From Undaria pinnatifida (taxonomy: Eukaryota; Sar; Phaeophyceae; Laminariales; Alariaceae): DNA of 64,000 nt. The notes under the pieces are model-generated. The model made no database searches. It was not told the DNA's origin and saw only the letters and a list, made by a program, of their open reading frames with translations. The first letter of the stretch is position 1. Each line of letters opens with the position of its first letter. Positions 1 to 10,519 of this stretch are shown piece after piece. Made by a program: the position numbers and the translations under genes. The DNA is taken from assembly GCA_012845835.1 (NCBI GenBank), contig JABAKD010000018.1:10024179-10088178 (forward strand). The letters are read 5' to 3'.

Positions 1-1482
1 GTTCTCTAACAAATCAGAGTATTGCGTTGTACTGTGGTAGTCAATGTGTGTTGCACTTGTTCATTTTCTAATCATGTCATCCCCTGCGCAGTTAGAACCA
101 CGGGCCTGTATGGGCATAATCGAATTTTACCAAAGATGTCAGTCACACACTATGAACTACCGGTGGTATGTGCTTTCATTCTTCACCAGGACGGTTATCC
201 GGTCCCGAACTCACGTGCTCGACGATAAAAATCAACCTTTTATAACGGACGATAGTACCTTTGGCAATAATCAGGAAATTCCTCACCATAAACGATGTGT
301 GTATGAGACGATTTGCTTGCAAGGCTTGGTACACACTTAATGATAAGTATACAAATGTGCTGAACAACGATTTGCCAGAAAACGATGCATGCAGAGTATG
401 CAACACGGTAAACGATTGATCGATCAAGACGATAAGAGTCTACATGACTTGACGATAGTGTGGATGTAACGATGACGGCGCAGTATGACGGACTACGGGT
501 GCATGGTTAACGATAAGGTGGCATGTCTCGAGTATCGAAAAAGGCATAATCGATAGGACGGCAAGATCATGACCACGGGTCAGCAAACGATGGTGGCTGG
601 CAAACGTAATCAGCACACAGATAAATCTGCATAATGACGAGACTTCCTGCCAGTCAATCAACGGTTGACTGTGTGCAGGTCGCACGGTAACACGGGATAC
701 GACCGGGGAATATTCCATATGTGGATTCTGTTACTTAGGAGTATACAGCTCACGAGCTCAACTGTAACTCTGTAGCCAACCCAACACACAATTATGACGC
801 TGGAGAATGCATTACAAATGCACCCAGGAGCCTCCAATATCTCATACAGCACAAACGATGTTCATTAATTGATTACCCTCACTGCGGCCAACGTATTCTT
901 CAAGTATGTGCACACTGGACACAGCTACAATTTCTCAACTAACCCAACAATGACGCCCGAATGTATACTGCTCGTATATGCACACCCTTGCGTAACTACT
1001 GGTTGAACGCCCCCCACACTAACCCTTACTACCCCAATGTGCAGTAGTGTCTCTGAACCGTGCACGTCTCTAATTCTGTAGCACTTTACTCACGAGAAAA
1101 AGGCTACCTTTTCGTGTGAGGTACTTCCACACGAAGAAACGAACAAAAACAAACATCCACGATTGGCTTAAAACCAGGACCTCAGCTGTTGGGGAGCAGC
1201 AATCGAATATCCAACCATGACTCAATACGTGGGCACTACTCCACAAAATACGCCCAAGCAACCACCAAAAAAAAAGGACTCATGAGTGTTGCGGCTCATG
1301 TGTCAACGACGCACCATTGACGAACGGAACCCGGCCGGGAAAAACAAAAATAGTGGGGGCGGTGCAACGATACTGATGACAAAGGACTCCAAGAAGGACG
1401 GAGGGTGGTACTGTGGCTTGTATCAGGACGACTGAGCAACGACGTCTCGTTTACTCTTTGTACTTTTGGGAGGATCAAATGC
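1..1482. other. Left flank, no gene recognised
   Basis: No open frame here looks like a protein. This is where the 3-prime LTR of the minus-strand Ty3 element should lie, but I found no matching direct repeat on its other side, so the LTR is either lost or outside what I can recognise. The stretch 222-601 is unusually rich in the word ACGAT. Confidence 0.5.
222..601 (+). repeat. ACGAT-enriched segment
   Basis: The pentamer ACGAT occurs 12 times in 380 bases (starts near 222, 249, 292, 308, 367, 382, 412, 429, 452, 469, 510, 597), all on the plus strand. About one per kilobase is expected in even-composition DNA. Spacing is irregular (15-87 bases), so it is not a simple tandem array. Function unknown. 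Confidence 0.5.
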
Positions 1483-2592
1483 TTATGGATCTTCAGCTAG
1501 AATCCTTGAACGATACGCTCTGATCATCTCATGGCATTGAGGCACAACGTTGACGTGTCTCCAAATGCCTAAATTGGACGGCTTATCTTTAACGAGAAAA
1601 TGATATTGAAAATTCGTCAGTGAGGCTTTACCAGGCCCACGCTTGTGACCTTCGATAGCTTCAATAGTATACGGGCTGATGTGCACGGTAAGCACAGAGC
1701 CGTCTAGATCAGGTACCGGTAACGTAGTTCCTAGGAACAAATCATCGGGTGCGGTAAAATCCGGTACGGAACTAGACGCGTCATTATGGTATGCCTTAAT
1801 ACGACCTAAATGAACAGATGCTTCCGCAAGTTCACCATCTCTCGTAACATGGTAAATTACTGGTGATAACTGTGAATGCACAGTATAGGGACCACGCCAG
1901 GGACTAATTAGTTTGGGGTTAGGTCCATCAGCAACGGTATAGGGACGGTGTACTAACACTTGGTCCCCGGGCTGATATTGCGGAATCGACAATTTCTCAT
2001 CAGCTTCTGACTGCTTGTCGGCACGCTCCTGTAAATTGCGACGAGCAATTTCGTACGCGAGTTGCAGATTTTCAACGGTGCGACGGCAATAATTCAGTCG
2101 GGTTCCAGAACCAGACGTACACGGGACGCCGAGAATCATGTCAACAGGTAACGAAGCTCTACGGCCGAACAATGAAAAAATGAGGGGTTTCCTCGAGCGT
2201 CTTGTTGTAGGCGGTATTATGGGCAAGCTGAATAAACGGTAATAATTCTGCCCAATTGTCGTATTTGATGTTTACGTACATCAACATATTATGCATTTTA
2301 CTATGCACACGCTCTAACACTGAATTGCCTTGTGGGCGATACGCTGACGTGCGCGTCTTCTTGAACCCCAATACGAATTGCAATTCTTTAACGAGCTCGT
2401 TTTCGAATTAACATCCCAAATCACTGTGTAAGGTTTCGGGAGCTGAGAAAACGGAGAAAATACGTTCTACAAGAACGCGAGCGATTGTGGCAGTTGTCTT
2501 ATCACTAATCGCAACTAAAACGAGAAAACGAGTCAGGTGGTCTATCATGGACATTACATACTTCGAGTTATTCGACGACGATTTTTACTCTA
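1483..2592 (-). pseudogene. Integrase core, C-terminal domain and chromodomain, frameshifted
   Basis: Strand-transfer enzyme of the chromovirus. The three acidic residues of the DDE core can be traced: the first Asp near 2585 (AIDLVE context), the second near 2425 (HSDLG), and the Glu near 2320 (NSVLERVH). The last two are separated by 35 residues, the classical D35E spacing. Stops interrupt the core near 2575 and 2410, and another frame change lies near 2200. The last open frame, 1483-2226 (247 codons), has the GDQVLVHRP-type integrase C-terminal domain at residues 86-145. A chromodomain-like segment follows at about 185-240, with the YHFLVK strand, a Trp, and a C-terminal helix with HEMIRAY. 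The chromodomain Trp pattern is incomplete (KDKPSN instead of KWKG), so histone binding may be lost. Confidence 0.8.
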
Positions 2593-4164
2593 CTAAATCG
2601 ATAGCCACACATTGAAACGGACGGGAAACAGGACGATGACCAACAGGTAATTCGGAGGACGGTGTGACGTCTTACGATGTTGGCATGATGAACAGCATTT
2701 AATGTGCTTTGCTACGTCTTTCGACATAGTAGGCCACCAATAACGATCTCGGATTTTATCGAACGTACGGATTTTATTGAACGTAGCTTTAAAAGCTGGA
2801 TGACCTCCAGACGCCGGTAGATCATGACACGAGTGAACGATTAATTTCCGCAAAGCGGTGGGCACGACGAGTTGGTCACGGAACGAACTGCGTTTACGAA
2901 GATAACCCGGTAAGTACGACCGGAATAGAATTTCTTCGTTCAAAAAATAATGGCTCATGCTGTTCTTGGTTTCACCATGTGGGACGGGTACGGTAACAGG
3001 TGCTTTTACGTATTCGATATACGGACCGAACTCAGCACGTTCTTCCAGTAATTTTTCTGGGTCAAGCAACGGAAACAGAGACACTGCACTAGCAAACAAT
3101 TCGCTATCATTCTGTACAAGGTCTACGTCTTCGAGGTTTGATAACCCTTCAGCAGAAATAACATGACCTAAATGTGCAACCGATTTAGGACCAAACGCTA
3201 GTTTAGACGGCTTCAGGGTGAGACCAGCTGCTTGCAACGCTGCAAACATGCTTTCTAACGATTTCAAATTATTTTCCCAGGTTGTGGACAAAACGCAGAG
3301 ATCATCCATATAAATAAGCAACCCGGGAATATGGCCCAACGTTTTATGAGCCATTTCTGTGAAAAGCCACGGGGCATTACAAACACCAAACGGCATACGT
3401 TTATAACAGTACGTGCCATAATTAGTGACAAATGCTGTAGTCTCGACATGATCAGGCTGAACGGGAATCTGCCAATAAGCGCTTTGGACGTCAGCGACAC
3501 TGATAAATTTGGCGCCTCCGACCATGTCAATGTTGTCCTCAAGATTAGCCATCGGCCAGGCCTTGCGGATAAGGTGGTTGTTGATTGTACTTCTATAATC
3601 AACACAGAAACGAGGTGGACCATCCTTGCGAGCCACGATGGTGACGGGAGATCCCCTCGGGCTAGAGCGCTCCTCTAATATATCATCGTTGAGCATGTCC
3701 TGAACACACTTGTTGATAACTGCTTCAGTGCGCGAATTAGCTCTATACGGACGACGGCTCACAGGTTTGGTATGAGCGGAAAGGGGAAGCGTCGCTTCGG
3801 CAGTATTGCACTTACCCACCTCCGCTCGTGATAACGATAAGACAGGACGGTATTTTGCAAAAAAATCCAGGATTGCTGACTTCTGTTCAACGGTGAAAGT
3901 AGAGTCTACAAATGCTCTGGATAGGGGCGCAATAATTTCGGCACGTGCTGCTGATATTTCGGTCGGGGTATTAGGTTCATTTTCCGAGAGTATGCGCGGC
4001 TCAATAATAACTTCCGTATCTTGAAGTGGTTTGATGTCTGTAAAAGCAGTGATCACGGCACTGTGACGGGGGTGTAAATCGATACGATTGCACAGTTTTA
4101 CAGCGTGTACCTCGGCATCTTTGTGCACTGCGGCTACGGAGCGCAATACAGTGGATGGGGTCAC
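2593..4164 (-). pseudogene. Reverse transcriptase fused in frame to integrase zinc finger, RNase H absent
   Basis: A 523-codon open frame. Residues about 140-345 are a Ty3-type reverse transcriptase: catalytic Asp225 in SVADVQSAYWQIP, the RMPFGVCNAPW motif near 256-266, and YMDD at 285-288. After HLGHVISAEGL (residues 331-341) the usual connection and RNase H domain of over 200 residues is missing. The frame goes straight to the linker that normally precedes integrase, then the HHCC zinc finger (His447, His455, Cys491, Cys494). This looks like one clean internal deletion that kept the frame. A small duplication (FNKIR/FDKIR) lies near residues 461-471. The frame opens at a GTG where the protease frame ends, so it is normally part of a longer polyprotein and is shifted by one base from it. 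Confidence 0.85.
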
Positions 4165-4640
4165 CTGGGAACGAGCATCAGGGTCCTATGGGTAGCTGGA
4201 ACAGTGACAGTACTAGACGATAAAGTCAAACGCTGATTTTTCCAGTCGATTATACCCCCAAAACGAGACATGGCATCATTATCAAGCAATATCTGGTCAG
4301 GCCCTAACGATGGGATAACGAGTGCATCAGTACGACGTGTGATGTCACCCAGGGTGAGAGACAACTTAATAAATCCCAATATCTCAAGCGACGAGCCATT
4401 GGCTGCACTCAGAGACATACACGATGGTGGGACGGTTTCAACCCGGGCCTGGTTGGATGATGTTTCAAACATAACAGCGAAACACATGTAATGTCGCTTG
4501 CGACTCGCAACTTGCAACGACTTCTCTTCTTGTTCTTCGTAGCGTGGAGGACACGCCAGGTTAGAGCGAGGTTCGACGGCGAACCAAGCGACGGTAACGA
4601 TGGAAGTGCCTTGAGGCAACGAAAGGTGCTTCGCATGCAA
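4161..4640 (-). pseudogene. Retroviral-type aspartic protease fragment
   Basis: 159 codons. The C-terminal half matches a retropepsin of Ty3 elements: a flap-like region (DITRRTDALVIPSLG), then ILLDNDAMSRFGGIIDW, the usual hydrophobic strand followed by the LG-D-F/M and IDW motifs, here with LLDND in place of LLG-D. I see no clear Asp-Thr-Gly active-site triplet upstream. The nearest candidate is FETSS, so the catalytic Asp is probably lost. The frame ends four bases past the RT frame start and in a different phase. Confidence 0.65.
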
Positions 4641-4645
4641 AACAA

Positions 4646-4955
4646 AGAGTCGACAGAGATTACTTGTCAGCGGGAAACGTGATTACCCGCCTCTCTGTCA
4701 TCAGAATCTACGGAGACCCTACGACCACTTTTAGTACAACAAGACACGATATCCAATATCTCTGGAACGGCTACCGTTCATACAAATCTTCACGAGATCT
4801 GTCTGCGCAACGGTAGAAAGTCTACCTGTGACCCTTTTTTATTTATTTATTATTTAGTCCTTTAATCCTTTAGTGCTTTAGTTAGTCATAGTTACTTTTT
4901 ACTTATTTACTTATTTATTTACGTCCTCATATATTTGTTTATTTAAAAAAAAATT
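4646..4955. other. AT-rich spacer, nothing recognised
   Basis: Where gag and a 5-prime LTR of the minus-strand element would be expected I see only unique sequence grading into T-rich DNA with degenerate TTTA/TTAC tetranucleotides. Confidence 0.5.
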
Positions 4956-5080
4956 GTTCTTACTTGCTTGCTTCCTTAGTTGCTTGCTTGCTTGGTTATT
5001 TTTTTTTTTTTTTTTAGTTACTTACTTACTTACTCATTTACTTACTTACTTACTCATTTACTTGCTTGCTTACTTACTTG

Positions 5081-5122
<42 letters not shown>

Positions 5123-5227
5123 CACTCACTCACTCACTCACTCGCTCACTCACTCACTCACTCACTCACTCACTCACTCACTCACTCACTCACTCACTCA
5201 CTTACTTACTTACTCACTTATTCATTC
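4956..5227 (+). repeat. Tetranucleotide microsatellite (CTTA)n then (CTCA)n
   Basis: A run of T at 4998-5015 is followed by about 210 bases of CTTA repeats that change into CTCA repeats and back to CTTA. The block-wise change suggests point mutation followed by repeat expansion. Leu/Thr- and Leu/Thr/His-rich open frames across it are artefacts. Confidence 0.95.
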
Positions 5228-5604
5228 TTCTTCCCACATATTGTCCTCGCACCACTCTCGCTCTACCTCCCAGTAGTAACTCAGATCCGGGGTCACATAG
5301 CGGGCCCTCCTTCCCCCTCCCCACTACGGTACGTGCCTTCATTTTTATCGCGAGAAGGTTGCAACATTTCCTTCCCTCGACGACTCGCGTCGAATTGTGC
5401 CTACCCACGCTCTCAGTACTTGATTCCTTTTGATTTTGCAATTTTGCAAATACATTCAAAATGTCATCACGGTGGGAATCGAGTTCAATGACCAACGCTA
5501 TTAGGATTCCGAGGGTAACCAATAGACCACCGGGGCCTCCGTCTTCGGGTGGGTTTATTTAATAGCGCTAGTTTTATACGTTTGCACTATCTCGCCGTGG
5601 CTTT
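5228..5604. other. Spacer, nothing recognised
   Basis: Unique sequence without a convincing open frame or repeat relationship inside the window. Confidence 0.4.
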
Positions 5605-5826
5605 GGGGAGGTTTCATTGTCCTGCCCGGCCACCGTGTGCCCGAATCTTGCAGGAGTGGCCGGCGTTGTGGGAGGCATACGGTTTCCCGGGGGATCCCGT
5701 CGTCTACGCCTCCTCCAAAGATAATGACGGGCCCGAAGGTGCCGCAAAAGAAGGTGAACATGCTGACTTCAAACTCGGTTGGTGCAGTTGAGGATAATGC
5801 ATTCGGTATTCACAGTACGACCTTTG
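5605..5826 (+). repeat. Dispersed repeat D, copy 1
   Basis: Diverged match to 18915-19165 in the same orientation. Shared blocks are the CCACCGTGTGCCC region near 5632 (CCACCGTATGCCC in copy 2), the GTTGCAGG/CTTGCAGG block, and the end block GAGGATAATGCA followed by GTATTCACAGT. The minus strand of both copies can be read with related residues (TEFEVS here, TKFGVDS in copy 2), so the repeat may derive from a coding sequence, but both are too decayed to name. Confidence 0.6.
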
Positions 5827-6520
5827 AGCGTCCAGACGTGTACTAAAGTTTCTACCGGTATGTCGCTTCCAGCTAGAGCAAGGTCGATTATTGGTACAGC
5901 AGGGTACCCGATTTAAGAGCCCCTCGGAACAGCCCAGTGTTGCCGCTCTTATCTAGTATAGGTTTTAGTTTGGGCGTCACAATCATATACCTGGTAAGTT
6001 TGTCATGTAGGCTTGACAAGGCGTGACAAGCCGGTTCGGCCGCTCTTAAGCCCGTGTTCTCTTTTTATGGGCGCCCTTAAATGGGGGTAGCCCACTGTAC
6101 ATGACGCCCCGAGTGCGGTGAGTATGTCTGTAGATTGGCTGGGTGGAGGATGCAGGTACGCACAAGGGTTGCCGTGATAAATTTTGCGTGCAGAAGCATT
6201 AGTCCTAATAACAAGATGTACAATCTAGCCAAGGTCAAGGTCAAGGTGAGGGGGGATCACTAAAGTATAGAGAGCTTGCGCGCGTTGCTTGCCGTTGCGT
6301 AACATCTACATTATTAGGTACCAAAATAGTTGAGGATATAAACGTCCTATCAACCCTCCCACACCTCCCTCGATGCCGGCCATATATCGTAACGTGTTGC
6401 CGTTTGTCTTTAACAGCGTGTGTATCTGACCAGATCGTGGCGGCTTGGTTTTATACGCGCGCGAACGGCGAATGACACCTGGTGTTCGCCGCTTGTTTTT
6501 CCCTTTCTTTTTTCCCCGTA
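5827..6520. other. Spacer, nothing recognised
   Basis: No plausible coding region. Two short direct repeats (AAGGTCAAGGTCAAGG near 6230; CTTGACAAGGCGTGACAAG near 6012) are the only structure I see. Confidence 0.4.
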
Positions 6521-6573
6521 CCCTACCCTACCCTACCCTGCCCTGCCCTGCCCTGCCCTGCCCTGCCCTGCCC
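6521..6573 (+). repeat. (CCCTA)n changing to (CCCTG)n
   Basis: Three to four CCCTA units followed by eight CCCTG units. CCCTA is one base shorter than the C-strand telomere unit CCCTAA, so this may be a degenerate telomere-derived tract near the true TTAGGG tract at 6716. Confidence 0.9.
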
Positions 6574-6715
6574 AGTAGCCTTTGCGATGTTCTCACCCTA
6601 CAAATCATACCAGATGAAGTACCAAATATATTTCGATGTTTGAGGTGGTCCGCACATTTTTATCAGTTTTTCCAACACGCGCGGCGAAGCCGCGCTCGGG
6701 TCGGAGCGCTAGCCT

Positions 6716-6764
6716 GGGGTAGGGTTGGGGTTAGGGCTACGGTTAGGGTTAGGGTTAGGGTGGG
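6716..6764 (+). repeat. Interstitial telomere-like TTAGGG tract
   Basis: Degenerate GGGGTAGGG and GGGGTTAGGG units lead into three consecutive perfect GGTTAGGGTTAGGG-type units. The G-rich strand reads left to right. Together with the oppositely oriented C-strand tract at 6521-6573 this gives a head-to-head arrangement about 150 bases apart. Confidence 0.85.
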
Positions 6765-6891
6765 TCGACGCCCTCTCGCGAGTTGACAAAAAAAAACACG
6801 AAAACACAAAAACAACTTATAAACCATTATAAAGTGAAACGTATTTGGAACTTTATCTGGTACGATATGTGGGACATAGCCGGTAAAGGCG

Positions 6892-7050
6892 CCTTGCCCT
6901 GCCCTGCCCTGCCCTGCCCTGCCCTGCCCTGCCCTGCCTTGCCTTGCCCTGCCCTGCCCTGCCCTGCCCTGCCCTGCCCTGCCCTGCCCTGCCCTGCCCT
7001 GCCCTGCCCTGCCCTGCCCTGCCCTGCCCTACCCTGCTCTACCCCGCCCT
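6892..7050 (+). repeat. (CCCTG)n pentanucleotide array
   Basis: About 30 units of CCCTG with a few CCTTG and CCCTA variants. The frames reading Pro-Cys-Pro-Ala-Leu over it are not proteins. The same word, as GGGCAGGGCAG, recurs next to the hairpin repeats at 7450 and 13620. Confidence 0.95.
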
Positions 7051-7406
7051 TAGGGGAAGTTTGAAGGCACGGAAGCCAACAATCTTGTATGCTTTACGGT
7101 CGGGCACGAGGAGCAGCAGGACAACCTTGGGCCAGCCTTTGTCGGGCGCTCCGAGCAGGAACTCCCGGTAAGGCAGTAAGCCAAGAGCCAACAGGACGCT
7201 TGCTACGGCAGGGGTATTCACACCACTCTTTGGCCGTACTCTACTATTTCGGATTGACTCAAGGTATGATACTATTGACGCTAATGACTACAACACCCAC
7301 TGTCGTTGGCATCCCAGTGGTGTTTTACACACGAAAACTAGGATTGCCACTTTGCCCTCCAACAGTGTAATGTACTGTTGATGCCGTCCCGATAAATACA
7401 TGTATA
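7051..7406. other. Spacer, nothing recognised
   Basis: Short competing frames on both strands, none with protein-like composition or known motifs. Confidence 0.4.
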
Positions 7407-7545
7407 AGTACAAGGGCTTCGCATGGGCGCCGGCATGGCGCCCATGCTTCGGGTAGGGCAGGGCAGCACCTCGACGAGGAAAAAGGAAAATGGTTGTAGC
7501 TGTTCGATTCGACATTATTGACCTTTAAACTAATGCCAAGAGTTT
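7407..7545 (+). repeat. Hairpin repeat H, copy 1
   Basis: Direct match to 13571-13750. It begins with GTACAAGGGCT, then an 11 bp hairpin (arms 7421-7431 and 7437-7447, loop GGCAT), then GGGCAGGGCAGCAC, a GTTCGATTCGA block and CTAATGCCAAGAG. The hairpin stem differs from copy 2 by a compensating base-pair change (C-G here, T-A there), which argues that the fold itself was maintained. Confidence 0.75.
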
Positions 7546-8885
7546 AATACGAGTATGAGCTTCTTAGGCGCTCCCCAAGTCTACAGGGTTTCGGGTTTCT
7601 TCGGCGTTTCGTCTACAACCACCCCAACATGATTTCATTAGAGGCAAATGGGCAATCTTTCAGTTGGGGTGCACGGGGCCAAGAAAAATTAAAGGAAAAT
7701 AAATTTCGGGGGTCTACTGGCGAGTCTGCCACCAGAACGAAATATCACGCGGTTTTTCGACGGTCTACAGCAGTACTACGAACGACTTCCGATACATCCA
7801 CCGAAGCACGGACTACCGGCCAATTACGCGATCTACAGCTGGCCGCGGTTGTAACGTGTCTCTGTGTTGGGGGCCCCTGTGCCCTGCCTCTTGTTCACTC
7901 TTGTTTATGCAAAACATGCGGTGTGCTCGATGGTCTCACGGCAGCAGCGCACCAGAACGTCCGCTCGTATGAGTATCATTCTTACAGGAAATGTATTTTT
8001 TTTTCTTCATCAATATGAACATAAAAAGGTTGTTATATATTGGACAGAGTGATGCGAGTAAGACTAAACTTGCCAACGGCACTCGTACTGCACTTTGAGC
8101 TATCTGCTGTAGTTCTGGTTGCTACTAGTTGCTGCAGTATGTGCTAGAAGTTTCGCCCTTCGGCTACTGCTGCTACACCTGCTGTTGTGTGTTTGCCAAT
8201 GGCGTCAGTTGGCGTTCATGTTCGTCGTACATACTGCTGTTCTCACCCCGTACGTACGGGTTTCCTCGTACCTCAACCGTACGACGACGAGCTAAAAACA
8301 GAAGGAAGGTGACATGAAACGGCATGGACAATGACCACATAGAAGCGAGCGCAGCGGGATAGTTCGCTGCGGATCAACCGCACTCGTTCGTGCCTACAGC
8401 AGAGGCTGCCTGGAGTGTCAGCGGCCATGCTAAAGCCAGCTCCGAAGGCCTAAGAGACGGCTCTACCTGCTTGGTTTTGTCTCGAGATTCTCGTTACGTG
8501 TGAAAATATCATGATTTGGGAGTTATTTTGTCACGAAACGTCTTGCCGTCGGTAATTTGTGTCACAAAGTTGTTGGATGTCGTCGGTAATTTGTGTCACG
8601 TTAGTTATTGGTGAGCCCACACTAAAAAATTGCGTTTGTAGGTTCAACTTAATAACTAGACAAAAGGAAGAAAAATCGCGAAAAAGTTCAAAATCGTGTT
8701 GGCAGCGCAGAAAAACCAAATTTGCAGGAAGCAGCTGAAAGGTCAAGAAACAACTGGCAAAACGAGCAGAAACAAAACAACAAAGGCCGAGCAAGAAACC
8801 AAAACGAACTATAGTAAAAAAGTACAGCAAAGAAACAAACGCTCGAGAGTATGCCACCGCAAAATTCCAAACATTATCAAGTACC
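7546..8885. other. Unique region with weak repeats, no gene recognised
   Basis: A 129-codon plus-strand frame at 7629-8018 has no recognisable motif and ends in T-rich DNA. An 18-base direct repeat (GTCGGTAATTTGTGTCAC) occurs at about 8549 and 8583. From 8650 to 8850 the plus strand is A-rich and gives a Lys/Gln-rich frame of no clear value. Confidence 0.4.
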
Positions 8886-9188
8886 GTTTGGAAATGATGC
8901 CAATTTTGTAATCATCCAGGCGCTGCAGACATTAAGATTCACCCAAAATCTCCGAAATTCCTCCTTAACATGCGTTTTTTTTGCAACTTCTCGCTTGTCT
9001 CGCTCGGCATCCGTCCGCGTTCACGTCAATGTGCGGAACGTACACGGCAGGGCGGGTGGCGTTGGAGCCGCCCCCCGAAGGCGGCGCTCGAACGAAGCTA
9101 TTCGACCGAGAATTCCAATTCCGCGAATCGCATACTTCGGCCGAGACAAAAAGAAACTCCTGACCAAAACCCTGACACCAAAGAATGA
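8886..9188 (+). repeat. Dispersed repeat M, copy 1
   Basis: Matches 16832-17157 in the same orientation, best over the last 200 bases. Both start at TTTGGAAATGATGCCAA and end at AAGAATGAT/AGAGAATGAT. The minus strand of both copies keeps one reading frame with the shared words VCDSRNWN, GSNA and RPAV(Y/F)VPH, so a coding ancestor is possible. No family recognised. Confidence 0.75.
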
Positions 9189-9223
9189 TTGGCTCGACCC
9201 CCATGGTCTTACCTTCCTACCCA

Positions 9224-9484
9224 TAGTACAGGCCAATCAGGAGGCTCCATTTAGGCCTTCTTTTTTTTTTCCACACAGTCCCTCCCCATAGTACACCGTA
9301 GTACAGGCCAATCAGCGAGCGACACGGGGGTTGTGCGCGGCGCAACTCTGGTAGTAAAGTAGTAGTGCTGCTGTAGTACTGCTGTGGTCGGCTCTACCCG
9401 AGCGACACGGGGGTTGTGCGCGGCGCAACTCTGGTAGTACAAGTAGTACTGCTGCTGTAGTACTGCTGTGGTCGGCTCTGCCCA
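9224..9484 (+). repeat. Tandem duplication, 83 bp unit
   Basis: Units 9316-9398 and 9399-9481 are nearly identical, starting at CGAGCGACACGGGGG and ending with GTGGTCGGCTCT. Just upstream AGTACAGGCCAATCAG is itself repeated (about 9226 and 9301). Both units carry CTG/TAG-rich palindromic words. No coding role visible. Confidence 0.85.
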
Positions 9485-9564
9485 AGCGGCGCCCCAGCGG
9501 CGGCGGCGTACCTCAAACGCACAAAAACATGAGGCAAATGTCATGTTGTCCACGCCTGCCGTAG

Positions 9565-9987
9565 GGCGGTCTTTATGGCGCTGCTGCTATTCGCCCGGGA
9601 TGGAATTCAACGTGTGGTCGCTCCTCCTGCCCCTGTCGGAAGGCCGGCAGGGAAGCAGAATCAAGCGGGTGCGGGCAAGCCAGCAATTCATCGCAAGCTG
9701 CCGGAGCTGCTGGTGCTGATGTTAGCGCTGTGTCAGGCGCTTCTTCGGCGGCGGGTGCTAAGCGGCGGAACCAGCACTGCCGTACGTGCGGGCACAAGAT
9801 GCGAGTCGGAGCCTTCAAACGTCACCACAACCAGTTCTTGTCATCTCCAGGTCCCATTTGCACCGTGCCGGAGAGTCGACGCCGCTTCAAAGTCAACCCG
9901 ATTGCCACGAGGTCCATCCGGATGTTCGGTAGCGAGTGTCACTGCATCGGGGATCATGCTTACCCGGGGAGGTGCAGCTCGAAGTAG
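9565..9987 (+). pseudogene. C-terminal fragment with Cys-rich and zinc-knuckle-like motifs
   Basis: An open frame without a start (a stop lies just before 9565), ending at 9985-9987. Near residues 13-35 a Cys cluster reads WNSTCGRSSCPCRKAGREAE, like the CXC/CRC-type clusters that sit at the C-terminus of some transposases and nuclear DNA-binding proteins. After an Ala/Ser-rich linker comes CRTCGHKMRVGAFKRHH, a C-X2-C ... H-H arrangement that could bind zinc. Such pairs are common at the tail of transposable-element proteins in algae, but I cannot name the superfamily. With no start, no upstream domain and no neighbours of the same kind I regard it as a relic or an isolated last exon. Confidence 0.4.
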
Positions 9988-10431
9988 GTGGACCATAATA
10001 AGTCTACGTCAATGAAAGGGTTCGCGTTTGTTAGCGAGAGCACGTACCTCGAGGGCAAGGTTGTCTCGGGCAGCTCATTATCGTGCCCACAGGGTAGGCG
10101 CGTTGTGCAGGCATGCGTTTATGGATGTAGCTTGAGGGAGCATGTAGTGGTAACCTCTCGGTTGTACTCGGGGCTCTACTTTTGTATTCTTGAAAGAACA
10201 ACCACATTGACACAGGTTTTATTTTCGTTCGGTCTTGGCTCTCCTCTTGGCCACTGTATTCCACGTCGATCGTTCTACATGGCATCCCATGGGGTAGACG
10301 ACATCAAGCGCTTCAATCCGATACCCTGTTTGCCGACGTACTCCCATGTGATCAAAAGTTATGCAACATTTACTGCCTGTAGTTGTGATCTTTTACACGT
10401 GCCGTAGACCAAAAACTTCGGCCAAAAATAA
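9988..10431. other. Spacer, nothing recognised
   Basis: A 139-codon plus-strand frame covers most of it but has no motif, biased composition or partner copy that would support it. Confidence 0.4.
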
Positions 10432-10454
10432 ATTTTCGCGCTTCGCGCGAAAAT
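10432..10454. repeat. Perfect hairpin, 10 bp stem
   Basis: ATTTTCGCGC and GCGCGAAAAT flank a 3-base loop. It stands alone, not behind a coding region, and has no U-tract, so it is not a recognisable terminator. Confidence 0.7.
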
Positions 10455-10519
10455 AGTTTAACTATCAGGCCAGGTAAGACCATGGGGGTCGAGCCGAATG
10501 ATTATATATATATGTTGGC

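Larger units (their letters stand above)
1483..4645 (-). mobile_element. Ty3/gypsy chromovirus relic
   Basis: Reading right to left the order is aspartic protease, reverse transcriptase, integrase zinc finger, integrase core, integrase C-terminal domain and chromodomain. This is the Ty3/gypsy (chromovirus) order. Gag is not visible upstream of the protease and no LTR pair was found. RNase H is missing between RT and integrase. The frame is broken at the protease/RT junction near 4164 and several times in the integrase core, with at least two stop codons there. The element is therefore dead, although the RT catalytic residues are intact. The chromodomain class is known to steer integration to heterochromatin, which fits the repeat-rich surroundings. 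Confidence 0.85.

Noticed and set aside
1-1482. LTR of the Ty3 element
   Set aside because: No direct repeat with the right flank and no TG..CA plus target duplication could be found.
4954-5491. Leu/Thr/His-rich frames of 98-159 codons
   Set aside because: They are translations of the CTTA/CTCA microsatellite; open in several phases at once.
6783-7171. Pro-Cys-Pro-Ala-Leu repeat proteins
   Set aside because: Direct translation of the CCCTG array; no flanking protein-like sequence.
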